From NCBI GenBank assembly GCA_021768485.1, contig JAIZVZ010000015.1:1-55413 (forward strand): a stretch of DNA of 55,413 nucleotides, in the 5' to 3' direction. Origin of the DNA: Oxalobacteraceae bacterium. GTDB lineage: Bacteria; Pseudomonadota; Gammaproteobacteria; Burkholderiales; Burkholderiaceae_D. The notes beneath the pieces were generated by a model. It was not told the origin of the DNA. It was given only the letters and a program-made list of their open reading frames with translations, and did no database searches. A program made the position numbers and the translations under genes. Below are positions 26,489 through 35,796 of the stretch, in pieces (within the stretch, counting starts at the first letter, position 1; every line of letters begins with the position of its first letter).

Positions 26489-27889
26489 ATGGCAATTCAA
26501 CTTATCATCAATCTGGGCGCGGCCTTGCTGCTCGGCGCCTTCCTGTACCACCAGCAGCGCCGCCACCTGTCGTTTACGGTGCGCGTGTTCAGCGCGCTCG
26601 GACTTGGCGTGCTGCTCGGCGCGCTGCTGCAGCTTACATACGGCGCCGGCTCGGAGATCGTCAAGAACACCGGCAACTATCTCGATATTGTCGGTAGCGG
26701 TTACGTCAAGCTGCTGCAGATGGTTGTCATGCCCTTGATTCTGGTCTCCATCATAGGCGCCATTCTGAAGCTGAAGAACACAGCTTCCCTGGGCAAGATC
26801 AGCGGCCTGACGATCGGTACGCTGATGCTCACCACCATGCTTGCGGCATTGATAGGCATTCTGATGGCCAAGCTGTTCGGCCTGAGCGCGGTCGGCCTGA
26901 CGTCGAGCGCGGCCGAGGTGGCGCGCGGCCAGTATCTGCAGGGCGCGCTGGGCAAGGCGCAGGAAATCTCGCTGCCGTCGATGCTGCTCAGCTTCATCCC
27001 GGCCAACCCCTTCCTCGACCTGACCGGGGCGCGCAAGACATCCACCATCGCCATCGTCATTTTTGCGCTGTTTATCGGCATCGCCGCCACCGGCATCGCC
27101 CAAAAACAGCCGAAGCTGTTTGCCTCGTTCGAGTCCTTCGTCGAGGTCGCCCACGCGCTCGTGATGCGCCTGGTGACGCTGGTGTTGCGCCTGACGCCGT
27201 ATGGCGTGTTCGCGCTGATGGCGCAAGTGGTGTCCGGTTCCAGCTACCGCGACATCCTGAACCTGATCGGCTTCGTGCTGGCGTCGTATAGTGCGCTGGC
27301 GCTGATGTTCGTGGTCCACCTGGCCATGGTGGCCGGCATCGGCCTCAATCCGCTGCGCTATGCCCGCAAAATACTGCCGGTGCTGGCGTTTGCGTTCACC
27401 TCGCGCTCGAGTGCCGGCGCCATCCCGATGAGTGTGCAGACCCAGACCCGGCGCCTTGGAACCTCCGAAGGCATCGCCAACTTCGCCGCCTCGTTCGGCG
27501 CCACGATCGGCCAGAACGGCTGTGCCGGCATCTACCCGGCCATGCTGGCCGTGATGATTGCGCCGACCGTCGGCATTGATCCCTATACCGCGAGTTTCCT
27601 GGTGCCCTTGGTGGGCATCATCGCCATCGGCTCGGTCGGCGTGGCCGGGGTCGGCGGCGGCGCCACGTTCGCTGCCCTGATCGTACTGTCGTCGATGAAC
27701 TTGCCGGTCGCCCTGGCCGGCCTGCTGATCTCGATCGAGCCGCTGATCGACATGGGGCGTACCGCGCTCAATGTCAGTGGCTCGATCACGGCCGGCACCC
27801 TGACCAGCCGGCTGCTCGGCGAGACCGACCTGGCGCTCTTCAACAATGCGCTGGAACTGAATCTCGATGGCGCTGATGAGAAGGCCTGA
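26489..27889 (+). CDS. tcyP: Cystine/dicarboxylate-family symporter, TcyP-like (DAACS)
   Basis: A 466-residue inner-membrane carrier of the DAACS family. It matches E. coli YdjN/TcyP along its length: YVKLLQMVVMPLILVSI, LGKISGLTIGTL, LTPYGVFALMAQVVSGS, AFTSRSSAGAIPMSVQTQTRR, FGATIGQNGCAGIYPAML, GVGGGATFAAL and EPLIDMGRTALNVSGS. TcyP imports L-cystine with cations. AAGGAAAA precedes the ATG. It lies 149 bp after the amidohydrolase and may be part of the same transcription unit, which would then serve sulfur or amino-acid scavenging. Confidence 0.9.
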   Translation: MAIQLIINLGAALLLGAFLYHQQRRHLSFTVRVFSALGLGVLLGALLQLTYGAGSEIVKNTGNYLDIVGSGYVKLLQMVVMPLILVSIIGAILKLKNTASLGKISGLTIGTLMLTTMLAALIGILMAKLFGLSAVGLTSSAAEVARGQYLQGALGKAQEISLPSMLLSFIPANPFLDLTGARKTSTIAIVIFALFIGIAATGIAQKQPKLFASFESFVEVAHALVMRLVTLVLRLTPYGVFALMAQVVSGSSYRDILNLIGFVLASYSALALMFVVHLAMVAGIGLNPLRYARKILPVLAFAFTSRSSAGAIPMSVQTQTRRLGTSEGIANFAASFGATIGQNGCAGIYPAMLAVMIAPTVGIDPYTASFLVPLVGIIAIGSVGVAGVGGGATFAALIVLSSMNLPVALAGLLISIEPLIDMGRTALNVSGSITAGTLTSRLLGETDLALFNNALELNLDGADEKA

Positions 27890-27990
27890 GGACGGCTTGT
27901 GAGGCGCAAACCGGGGCCAAGCAGCCCAGGGTCAAGGCTGCATATTGTCCAGCGAAGCCAGGCGCAAGCGGCAGGCAATGAAAGCAGGGA

Positions 27991-28608
27991 TTAATTGTTC
28001 CGCGCGTAGGCGGCCAGAAAAGTGTCGATTGCCGTGCTGACTGCCGCCTCGCGCGCCGCGGCGCTGACTTCGCTGACGACGCCCAATAGCCGCTTTTCCA
28101 GCCATTCGGTTTCCAGCAGGGCGCGCAACTGCATGGCCATGAGCCAGGCATCGGCCTGGCGCAACTCGCCCTTCAGTATGCGGGCCTGCAGCAGATCGGC
28201 GGTCGGCTGCCAGCCCATGCGCGGGCCCTGCTCGTAGATGATGCAGCCCAGATTGCTGCGTTCGGCATGGTAGTTGACCAGGCGCCGCACGGCGATGACG
28301 TCGGGGCGCAGCATCACTTCGAGGTAATCGTTTCCCATGCGATGCAGGATCGCCCGCAAGTCGCCCTCGCCATCGTTATCGCTATAGTGCAGGCTCGCGG
28401 CAGCCTGCAGCTCGCCGCTGATTTGTTGCGTCAGGACTTGGGCAAAAATCTCTTCTTTCGAGGAAAAGTAGCTGTAGAGCGTCGCTTTCGAGCTGCCCAG
28501 ACGTGCCGCAATTTCCGACATCGATGTATTTTCGTAACCTAATTCTCTGAAAGTGACTGCCGCCATGTCCACGATGGCCTGCCGGCGAACTTCGCTTTTC
28601 TTGCGCAT
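27991..28608 (-). CDS. TetR-family repressor, divergent to EmrAB-type operon
   Basis: A 205-residue repressor. The HTH (about 10-50) reads AAVTFRELGYENTSMSEIAARLG then SSKATLYSYFSSKEEIF, followed by an AefR-like C-terminal domain (VIAVRRLVNYHAERSNLG). I chose ATG 28608, with AGGA 5 nt upstream; the frame is open for another 58 codons, but that extension is low-complexity. It faces away from the channel-adaptor-MFS operon, and a palindromic operator overlaps the operon promoter at 28794-28820. The neighbouring TetR gene at 33208 is a second candidate regulator. Confidence 0.88.
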   Translation of the reverse strand: MRKKSEVRRQAIVDMAAVTFRELGYENTSMSEIAARLGSSKATLYSYFSSKEEIFAQVLTQQISGELQAAASLHYSDNDGEGDLRAILHRMGNDYLEVMLRPDVIAVRRLVNYHAERSNLGCIIYEQGPRMGWQPTADLLQARILKGELRQADAWLMAMQLRALLETEWLEKRLLGVVSEVSAAAREAAVSTAIDTFLAAYARNN

Positions 28609-28768
28609 ACCGTCCTTTTTCTTCAACCTGATTGTTTCCCGGTAAGTATTGATTGTAACCCGGATGCCGGCCCCGCAGCAGTGCGGGTCCGGCCCCGGTT
28701 TGGCTTGCGCAGCCCTTGGGGAAGGGCTGTCGGAGGCGGACCCCGGCGTGGAGACGAATCGCGCTTTC

Positions 28769-28820
28769 TTGACTTGGGACAAATTTTTATTTAAACTATA
28801 CTGAACAGTACAGTTTAGTT
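28769..28820 (+). promoter_or_regulatory. Promoter and palindromic operator of the second efflux operon
   Basis: The -35 TTGACT (28769-28774) and -10 TAAACT (28792-28797) are 17 bp apart. The inverted repeat AACTATACTG (28794-28803) and CAGTTTAGTT (28811-28820) matches at 9 of 10 positions and overlaps the -10, as expected for a TetR operator. Confidence 0.65.
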
Positions 28821-28861
28821 ATAACTGTTTTTCTGCTTGCCCCCTCAATTTTTTTCATATC

Positions 28862-30313
28862 ATGCCTATTCTTTCCAATTTTCCACCGGGCGTTTTTCGT
28901 TTGCCCGGCGCCATCGCATTGGCCGCCGTGCTGACCGGATGCGCTTCTTTCACGGAACACGCTTCGAGCGTCGTGCCCAAACCGATTGCCGACTATGCCG
29001 CCAGCCAGTCGCTGCCCGCCGGCGGCGCGGCCGTGGCCTGGCCCGCAGATGCCTGGTGGCAAGTATATGGCGACCGCCAGCTCGACCGCCTGATCGCGCA
29101 AGCGCTTGCCGGTTCGCCGTCGCTGGCGGCGGCGCAGGCTCGCCTGGACAAGGCTGAGGGCCTGCTGCTTCAGCGCGGTGCCGCCCTGCGGCCCGAGGTC
29201 AGTGCCAACGCCAGCGCCGAAGATGTGAAACAGAGCTATAACAACGGCATGCCGGTCGATTTCGTTCCGCAGAATTACAAGGTGGCCTCGCGCGTGGCGC
29301 TCGACTTCAGTTATGAGATCGATTTCTGGGACAAGAACCACGCGGCGCTGGCTGCCGCCACGTCCGAACTTGAGGCCAGCCGCGCCGACGCCGCCCAGGC
29401 CCGCATGACGCTGGCGACCTCGGTGGCCGCCGCCTACGCCGAACTGCAGCGCCTGTTCATGCAGCGCGATACCGACCAGGCCTCGCTCAAGGTGCGCGCC
29501 GAATCGCTGCAGCTGTTCAGGGAACGCCAGCAAAATGGCCTGGAAACCCAGGCCGGCGTGCAGCAGTTGCTGGCGCGCCGCGCGATGGCGGAAGCGGCGC
29601 TGCTGGCGACCGATGAAGCGATTGCGCTGCAGCGTAACAAGCTGGCGGCATTGCTTGGCGCCGGCCCCGATCTCGGCCTGAGCATCGAGCGGCCACGCGT
29701 GGACCTGTCGCACCGCTTTGCCGTGCCGGACCAGCTGCCCGTCAATTTGCTCGGACGCCGGGCCGATATCGTGGTGGCGCGCCTGCGGGTGGAAGCGGCC
29801 GCCAGGCAGATCAAGGTGGCGCGGGCGGCCTTTTATCCGAACGTCAATCTGAAAGCGTACTTCGGCTTTCAGTCGCTGGGCATGAATATGCTGACCTCGA
29901 GCGGTTCGGACATCGGCGGCTTTGGTCCAGCCATATCGCTGCCCATTTTTGACGGCGGCCGTCTGAACGGCCAGTACCATGCGGCCAGTGCCAGCTACGA
30001 CGAGGCGGTGGCGATTTACAACAGCAGCATCACCCAGGCGCTGCAGGATGTGGCCGATGTCGCGGTCAGCGAAAAAGCGCTGGCCGGGCGCCTGTCGAAG
30101 GTCGCCGAGGCGGCCGACGCGGCGCGCGAAGCCTATCGCGTGGTGAACAACCGCTATGAAGGAGGACTGTCGACCTATCTCGACGTCCTGAGTGCGCAAG
30201 ACACCTTGCTCAACAGCCTGCAAGAGTTATCGACGCTGCAGGCGCGCATGTTCAGCCTCGATGTCGCCATGGTGCGCGCGCTCGGCGGCGGCTATCGCAG
30301 CACCGTCCTCTAA
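28862..30313 (+). CDS. Outer-membrane efflux lipoprotein, NodT family
   Basis: A 483-residue channel protein. The lipobox LTGC is at about residue 22-25 (AAVLTGCASF). Typical motifs are WWQVYGDRQLDRLIAQALAGSP, LDFSYEIDFWDKNHAA, PDQLPVNLLGRRADIVVARL and GPAISLPIFDGGRL. The length is normal. It leads the second EmrAB-type operon and stands 31 bp before the adaptor gene. The start ATG has no clear ribosome-binding site, but no other start keeps the signal peptide intact. Confidence 0.92.
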   Translation: MPILSNFPPGVFRLPGAIALAAVLTGCASFTEHASSVVPKPIADYAASQSLPAGGAAVAWPADAWWQVYGDRQLDRLIAQALAGSPSLAAAQARLDKAEGLLLQRGAALRPEVSANASAEDVKQSYNNGMPVDFVPQNYKVASRVALDFSYEIDFWDKNHAALAAATSELEASRADAAQARMTLATSVAAAYAELQRLFMQRDTDQASLKVRAESLQLFRERQQNGLETQAGVQQLLARRAMAEAALLATDEAIALQRNKLAALLGAGPDLGLSIERPRVDLSHRFAVPDQLPVNLLGRRADIVVARLRVEAAARQIKVARAAFYPNVNLKAYFGFQSLGMNMLTSSGSDIGGFGPAISLPIFDGGRLNGQYHAASASYDEAVAIYNSSITQALQDVADVAVSEKALAGRLSKVAEAADAAREAYRVVNNRYEGGLSTYLDVLSAQDTLLNSLQELSTLQARMFSLDVAMVRALGGGYRSTVL

Positions 30314-30344
30314 CTCCATCGTTTATAGTAAAGAAAGTCATATC

Positions 30345-31565
30345 ATGTCGCAAAATTCATCCGAATTGCAGCCGTCCACTCCTGCGGAGCATACATCCGT
30401 GGCGGTAACGTACAATCCCGCCGCCGCCGCGGCCACCCGCAAAAAAATGTTTGCCATCCTCGTCGCGGCGATTGTGATCATCGGCGGTGGCTGCCTGGCC
30501 TACTGGAAGTTGATCGGTTCGCGCTATGTCAGTACCGACAACGCCTATTCCGCCGCCGAGGTATCGATCCTCACGCCGGCCGTGTCCGGCATCGTGGCCG
30601 ACGTCAAGGTAGTCGATACCCAGGCCGTCAAGGCCGGCGACGTTCTGGTCGTTATCGACAACTCCGATGCGCGCCTGGCGCTGGCCCAGGCCGAAGCGGA
30701 ACTGGGGCGCGCCACCCGCAAGGTGCAAGGATACTTTGCCAACGACAGCGGGCTGGCGGCTCAGGTGCAGGCACGCGAAGCCGAGCAGCGCCGTACGGCG
30801 GCGCAACTGCTGTCGGCGCAGGCCGATCTGCAGCGCGCCGAACTGGACTTGAAACGGCGCGAAGCGCTGGCCAAGTCCGGCTCGGTATCGGGCGAAGAAC
30901 TGTCGAATGCGCGTACCGCGCTGTTGACTGCCCAGGCCAATCTGCGCGCTGCGGAAGCGGGGCGCATTCAGGCCGACGCCAACCGTAACGCCACACTGGG
31001 GGCGCAGAAAGCCAGCACGGTGCTGACCGCGAACAGCACGGTCGAAAATAATCCGGAAGTGGCGCTGGCCCGCGCGCGGCGCGATCAGGCCCGCCTCGAT
31101 CTCGATCGCACCGTGTTGCGCGCCCCCGTCGACGGCGTGATCGCCCGCCGTCAGGTGCAGACCGGCCAGAGCGTTCAGGTCGGCGCCAATCTGCTGTCCA
31201 TCGTGCCGGTGCAAAAAGTGCACGTCGATGCCAATTTCAAGGAAGGCCAGCTGACTGCGGTCCGCATCGGTCAGCCGGTGCTGATCAAGACCGACCTGTA
31301 CGGCAGCGAGGTCGAATATCACGGCGTGGTCAACGGCATCGCCGGCGGTTCCGGTGCCGCCTTTGCCGTCATTCCCGCCCAGAATGCGACCGGCAACTGG
31401 ATCAAGGTGGTGCAGCGGGTGCCGGTGCGCATTGCCATCGATGCCAAGGACCTGGCCGCGCGGCCGCTGTCCGTCGGCCTGTCGATGGAAGTGGAAATCG
31501 ACACCCGGCCATCGCTTGCCGCCACCCGCGCCGCCGCCGCCCTCAACGGCGGCCATAGACTATAA
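30345..31565 (+). CDS. EmrA-type membrane-fusion protein
   Basis: A 406-residue adaptor with a cytoplasmic N-tail of about 35 residues, a TM helix (MFAILVAAIVIIGGGCLAYW) and the EmrA signature YVSTDNAYSAAEVSILTPAVSG. A long coiled coil spans about 110-260, and LDRTVLRAPVDGVIARRQVQ starts the second lipoyl half. GNWIKVVQRVPVRI is the family C-terminal motif. AAGAAAG precedes ATG 30345; the longer open frame starts inside the upstream gene. The next gene, 12 bp downstream, encodes the MFS carrier. Confidence 0.93.
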   Translation: MSQNSSELQPSTPAEHTSVAVTYNPAAAAATRKKMFAILVAAIVIIGGGCLAYWKLIGSRYVSTDNAYSAAEVSILTPAVSGIVADVKVVDTQAVKAGDVLVVIDNSDARLALAQAEAELGRATRKVQGYFANDSGLAAQVQAREAEQRRTAAQLLSAQADLQRAELDLKRREALAKSGSVSGEELSNARTALLTAQANLRAAEAGRIQADANRNATLGAQKASTVLTANSTVENNPEVALARARRDQARLDLDRTVLRAPVDGVIARRQVQTGQSVQVGANLLSIVPVQKVHVDANFKEGQLTAVRIGQPVLIKTDLYGSEVEYHGVVNGIAGGSGAAFAVIPAQNATGNWIKVVQRVPVRIAIDAKDLAARPLSVGLSMEVEIDTRPSLAATRAAAALNGGHRL

Positions 31566-31577
31566 GGCGGGGTCTCA

Positions 31578-33125
31578 GTGTCTTCTTCCTCTTCTTCACC
31601 TTCGGCGATCTCGCTGCCGGCGCTGTCGGGCGCCCAGCTGGTCGCTGCGGGCGCGCTGCTGGCGTCCGCCAATTTTATCGCGGTGCTCGATACCACGATT
31701 GCCAACGTGTCGGTCTCCACCATATCCGGAGCGCTCGGCGCCTCGTCGAGCCAGGGCACTTATGTCATTACATCGTATGCGGTGGCCGAAGCGATCACGG
31801 TGCCGCTGACCGGCTGGCTGGCCAAGCGTTTCGGCATGGTGCGCGTGTTCGTCGTCTCGATGATTCTGTTCGGCCTGTTTTCGGCCCTGTGCGGTCTGGC
31901 CAATTCGCTGGGCATGCTGATCGCCTTCCGCATCCTGCAGGGACTGGCCGGCGGTCCGCTCATGCCGTTGTCGCAAACCCTGCTGCTGCAGATATTCCCC
32001 AAGGATAAAGCGCCGGCGGCCATCGGCCTGTGGGCCATGACGACGCTGATCGCACCGATCGCCGGCCCGATTCTGGGCGGCGTGCTGTGCGATGAATACA
32101 GCTGGCCCTACATCTTCCTGATCAATGTCCCGGTCGCCATTTTGTGCGGCTGCCTGGGATGGAAGATGCTGAAACGCTTTGAAAGCAGGCTGGAGCGGCC
32201 GCCGATCGACAAAATCGGTCTGCTGATGATGGTGGTATGGGTCGCGGCCCTGCAATTGATGCTTGACGAAGGCAAGGAAAAGGACTGGTTTGCCTCGACC
32301 GAGATCGTGACGCTGGCCGTGATCGCGGCCATCGGCTTTTGCGCCTTCCTGATCTGGGAACTGACCGAAAGGCATCCGGTGGTCGATTTGCGGGTGTTTC
32401 GTCACCGCGGCTTTTCGGCCAGCGTGGTCACGATATCGCTGGCCTTCGGCGCCTTTTTTGGCGCGACCGTGCTGACCCCGCTCTGGCTGCAGGGCTATAT
32501 GGGATACAGCGCCACCAAGGCCGGTTATCTGTCGGCGCTGTCGGGCGTGCTGGCCGTCATCGTGGCGCCGTTTGTCGGCAAATTCGGCGACAGATTCGAT
32601 GGCCGCTGGCTGGTGTTCATCGGTGTGATGTGGTTGGGGAGCATGACGCTCACGCGCAGCTTCGTGACGACCGACATGTCGGCATTCCAGCTTGGCTGGC
32701 CCTTGCTGCTGCAGGGCATAGGCATGCCCTTGTTCTTTGTGCCGCTGACCGGTCTGGCGCTGGCCAGTGTGCTTGAAGAGGAAATGGCATCGGCTGCCGG
32801 CCTGATGAGTTTTTGCCGCACCATGTCGGGGGCGATTGCGACCTCGCTGGTCAATACCGGCTGGGAAAACAGCGCCAGCCGCTACCAGGCCGACCTCGTC
32901 GGCCTGGTCGACCGCGGCGGCGAAGCCATGCACAGCCTCATGCAGTCGGGCATGTCGCTGGAAGCGGCCCGCGCCTCGCTGGCGCAGATGGTGCAATCGC
33001 AAAGCATCATGCTGTCGACCAATCACATGTTCGCGATCGCCGCCGTGTCTTTCTTGCTGGGGGCGATCGCCGTCTGGTTTGTGCCGAAACCGACGCGGGT
33101 GGCCGACATCTCCGCCGCCCACTGA
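31578..33125 (+). CDS. EmrB-type MFS drug exporter (DHA2)
   Basis: A 515-residue, 14-TM drug/proton antiporter. The DHA2 hallmark AVLDTTIANVSVSTISGALG is in TM1, motif A is GWLAKRFGMVRVF, and motif C is in AFRILQGLAGGPLMPLSQTLLL. The C-terminal region (GLMSFCRTMSGAIATSLVNTGWE) is also typical. It starts with GTG after AAGGCGGGG. With the two upstream genes it should form an EmrAB-TolC-like pump. The leader before TM1 is short and Ser-rich (SSSSSSPS). Confidence 0.93.
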   Translation: MSSSSSSPSAISLPALSGAQLVAAGALLASANFIAVLDTTIANVSVSTISGALGASSSQGTYVITSYAVAEAITVPLTGWLAKRFGMVRVFVVSMILFGLFSALCGLANSLGMLIAFRILQGLAGGPLMPLSQTLLLQIFPKDKAPAAIGLWAMTTLIAPIAGPILGGVLCDEYSWPYIFLINVPVAILCGCLGWKMLKRFESRLERPPIDKIGLLMMVVWVAALQLMLDEGKEKDWFASTEIVTLAVIAAIGFCAFLIWELTERHPVVDLRVFRHRGFSASVVTISLAFGAFFGATVLTPLWLQGYMGYSATKAGYLSALSGVLAVIVAPFVGKFGDRFDGRWLVFIGVMWLGSMTLTRSFVTTDMSAFQLGWPLLLQGIGMPLFFVPLTGLALASVLEEEMASAAGLMSFCRTMSGAIATSLVNTGWENSASRYQADLVGLVDRGGEAMHSLMQSGMSLEAARASLAQMVQSQSIMLSTNHMFAIAAVSFLLGAIAVWFVPKPTRVADISAAH

Positions 33126-33207
33126 GTTTGTCTGCGTCCGGCGCGCTGCGGGGCGGGCGCTGCCGGCATGACATGGTTTGGCATGATATGCATACAGCGG
33201 GATAACG

Positions 33208-33834
33208 ATGAGACATAAGAGCGACGCGCGGCGACAGGCGATCCTGAGTGCCGCCGAAGAAATGTTTTGCCGCGCCGGCTTTGAGGCGACCTCGATGACG
33301 GCAATCGCGGTGGCGGCGAACAGCTCCAAGGCGACCGTGTATGCGTACTTCGAGTCCAAGCAGGCGCTGTTTCTCGAAATGCTGCTCGAAGCCGGCAGAA
33401 CCCATGCCGAAGGTGCGCTCGACGAGCTGGCTTTGACGCCCGATATGGCCGCCGGCCTGACGCGCTTCGGTTTCCGCTATCTCGTCTTTCTCAGCGCCCC
33501 ACGTTCGCTGGCTTTGCTGCGGCTGGCAATCGCGGAAGGCTCGCGCTCGGGCCTCGGGCGCCAATTCTACCAGGGCGGTCCCGGCAGATTCATCACGGAG
33601 TTGACGCGGATGCTGGCCTGTCATATTGAGGCGGGAGCACTGAAGAGCGGCGATCCTGCACTGATGGCATCGCACCTGAAGGCGCTGATCGAATGCGCCA
33701 TGCCTGAACGCTGCCTGCTCGACGAGCTGTACCAACCCGATCCCGCCAGTCTTTGGGCGCAGGCCAGCTGCGCGGTGACGGCTTTTGTGCGCTGCTATGC
33801 GCCGTCGCCGCTGCCCGGCTCAGCAGTGGCGTGA
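33208..33834 (+). CDS. TetR-family regulator downstream of the efflux operon
   Basis: A 208-residue regulator. The HTH at about 10-55 reads AILSAAEEMFCRAGFEATSM then NSSKATVYAYFESKQALF, with an AefR-like C-terminal domain (LALLRLAIAEGSRSGLGRQFYQ). It resembles the TetR at 16468 in that C-terminal stretch. It starts 82 bp after the MFS stop, in the same direction, so it may be co-transcribed and report back on the pump. Whether it or the TetR at 27991 binds the 28794 palindrome cannot be told from sequence. Confidence 0.85.
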   Translation: MRHKSDARRQAILSAAEEMFCRAGFEATSMTAIAVAANSSKATVYAYFESKQALFLEMLLEAGRTHAEGALDELALTPDMAAGLTRFGFRYLVFLSAPRSLALLRLAIAEGSRSGLGRQFYQGGPGRFITELTRMLACHIEAGALKSGDPALMASHLKALIECAMPERCLLDELYQPDPASLWAQASCAVTAFVRCYAPSPLPGSAVA

Positions 33835-33892
33835 CAGCGGCCTGGCGACTTTTGTCCGGCAAACTCCCGCTCTTTTATTGCATTAAAAGCAC

Positions 33893-33915
33893 ATTGTCGA
33901 TATTCATCGTACAAT
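33893..33915. promoter_or_regulatory. Inverted repeat upstream of kgtP
   Basis: ATTGTCGAT and ATCGTACAAT form an imperfect palindrome 120 bp before the kgtP start, with a further GTTGTACAAT word at 33935-33944. It looks like a regulator-binding region; the protein is unknown. Confidence 0.35.
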
Positions 33916-34036
33916 CGGATATACGAAAATCCGCGTTGTACAATGCGTGACTCTTTATGCATGCAAATCAGGCTGGCAATAGTTTGCATGGGTATGTGAA
34001 TGCGAGCACGTCCCGAATCCACTTTTCTGATAAATC

Positions 34037-35419
34037 ATGACGAACGAGAATTTGACTCATATCGAGGAACACAGTGTCGCCTTAGCTGAAGACATGCCCG
34101 AACGCGTCTCGCCCGAAAATGCGGCCGCGCCTTTGCCCGACTATACGCCCGAAGAAAGGCGCAAACGCATCTATTCGATTTTCATCGCGTCGTCCGGCAA
34201 TCTCGTGGAATGGTTTGACTTTTACGTGTTTGCATTTTGCGCCGTGTATTTTGCGCCGGTATTTTTCCCCAAGTCCGATCCGACCGCCCAGTTGCTCAAT
34301 ACCGCGGGCATCTTTGCCGCCGGCTTCTTGATGCGCCCGATCGGCGGCTGGATATTCGGCAGCATTGCCGACCGCCGCGGCCGCAAACAGGCCCTGGTGA
34401 CGTCGGTGCTGATGATGTGCGGCGGCTCGCTGATGATCGCCTTCATGCCAGGCTACGCCAGCATAGGCGTGTGGGCGCCGGCTTTACTGCTTGTCGCCCG
34501 CATGATCCAGGGCCTGTCCGTCGGCGGCGAATATGGCACGACCGCCACTTACATGAGCGAGATCGCGATGCGCGGCCGGCGCGGCTTTTATTCGTCGTTT
34601 CAGTATGTCACGCTGATCGGCGGGCAGTTGCTGGCCGTGCTGCTGATCGTCCTGCTGCAGCTGTTTATCGACGATGCTCAGTTCAAGGCGTGGGGGTGGC
34701 GCATTCCCTTTGTCGTAGGGGCGCTTTCCGCGATCATTGCCATGCGTCTGCGCGGAACCCTGCGTGAAACGGCATCGCATACCGCCATGCAGAACAAGGA
34801 TGCCGGCAGCATCCGGGCGCTGTTTCGCGACCACAAGGCGGCGTTCTTTACCGTGGTCGGCTATACGGCCGGCGGCTCGCTGAGCTTCTATACCTTTTCG
34901 ACCTATATGCAAAAGTACCTGGTCAATACGGTCGGCATGCAGATCAAGACCGCCAGTCACGTGATGACGGGCTGCCTGTTCGTATTCATGTGCCTGCAGC
35001 CGGTATTCGGCGCGCTGTCGGACCGCATCGGCAGGCGCAACAACCTCTTGCTTTATGGCGGCATCGGCGCCCTGACGGTGATTCCGCTGATGACGACATT
35101 GCGGTATGTGTCGAGTCCTCTGGCCGCCTTTGCCCTGATCGCGTTCGCGCTGGCCGTCGTCAGCCTGTACACCTCGGTGGCGGGCATTGTAAAGGCCGAG
35201 GTCTTTCCGACCGAATTGCGGGCCCTCGGCGTCGGTCTTTCCTATGCGGTGGCCAACAGCATATTCGGCGGAACGGCAGAGTTTGTCGCCCTCGGCCTGA
35301 AAACCATGGGCAATGAATCGGCGTTCTATGTCTATGTCACCGTGATGCTGACGATTTCATTCCTGGTGACCTGGCGATTCCTGCCCAAAAACCCGATGTA
35401 TCTGGCCAAGGATCATTGA
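34037..35419 (+). CDS. kgtP: Alpha-ketoglutarate/proton symporter KgtP-like (MFS, MHS family)
   Basis: A 460-residue 12-TM symporter. Similarity to E. coli KgtP is strong throughout: [98 protein letters not shown] and [20 protein letters not shown]. It should import 2-oxoglutarate or a related carboxylate. The N-terminus is about 25 residues longer than in E. coli and acidic; a downstream start is possible. A good terminator follows at 35467, so the gene is monocistronic. Confidence 0.93.
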   Translation: MTNENLTHIEEHSVALAEDMPERVSPENAAAPLPDYTPEERRKRIYSIFIASSGNLVEWFDFYVFAFCAVYFAPVFFPKSDPTAQLLNTAGIFAAGFLMRPIGGWIFGSIADRRGRKQALVTSVLMMCGGSLMIAFMPGYASIGVWAPALLLVARMIQGLSVGGEYGTTATYMSEIAMRGRRGFYSSFQYVTLIGGQLLAVLLIVLLQLFIDDAQFKAWGWRIPFVVGALSAIIAMRLRGTLRETASHTAMQNKDAGSIRALFRDHKAAFFTVVGYTAGGSLSFYTFSTYMQKYLVNTVGMQIKTASHVMTGCLFVFMCLQPVFGALSDRIGRRNNLLLYGGIGALTVIPLMTTLRYVSSPLAAFALIAFALAVVSLYTSVAGIVKAEVFPTELRALGVGLSYAVANSIFGGTAEFVALGLKTMGNESAFYVYVTVMLTISFLVTWRFLPKNPMYLAKDH

Positions 35420-35466
35420 ACGGAAATCCGAGGCGGCGGCGACGCCTCTCTTGCGGCTGATGACAG

Positions 35467-35498
35467 ACCCCGTCTTTTTCGGAAGGCGGGGTTTTTTT
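35467..35498 (+). terminator. Intrinsic terminator of kgtP
   Basis: The stem ACCCCGTC/GGCGGGGT, with a 10-nt loop, is followed by a run of seven T residues, 47 bp after the stop codon. Confidence 0.88.
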
Positions 35499-35542
35499 GC
35501 ATGTGGGCGCGATGATTTGGCGGGGGACTGACCGGCGCCCGA

Positions 35543-35583
35543 TGTGAGGCAGTCAATGTGAGGCAGTCAATGTGAGGCAGTCA
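35543..35583 (+). repeat. Tandem 14-bp repeat, 3 units
   Basis: TGTGAGGCAGTCAA occurs three times head to tail (the last copy ends TCAG), between the kgtP terminator and the oxlT copy 2 terminator. No gene is affected. Confidence 0.85.
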
Positions 35584-35704
35584 GGGCGGGGTGCGCAGTC
35601 GACAAGGTAATAAGGCCATGACCGCGCCGGCATTGACGTGGCCCTCACCGTGGGGCCGGCGTTTTTATGTGCTGGCGGCGAATACCGTTCTGGCCTGCAG
35701 ATGT

Positions 35705-35738
35705 AAAAAAATAGCCCACGCGAACGTGGGCTATTTTT
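35705..35738 (-). terminator. Terminator of oxlT copy 2 (palindromic repeat copy D)
   Basis: AAAAAAATAGCCCACG-CGAA-CGTGGGCTATTTTT, 58 bp downstream of the oxlT stop on the minus strand. It is symmetrical, so it can also stop plus-strand transcripts, and TTTTTGTCTG is repeated from copy A. Confidence 0.8.
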
Positions 35739-35796
35739 GTCTGATGAATTTACGTCTTATGCCGCACCCTGCAGAAGGTATGCGGCCCGCTTATCT

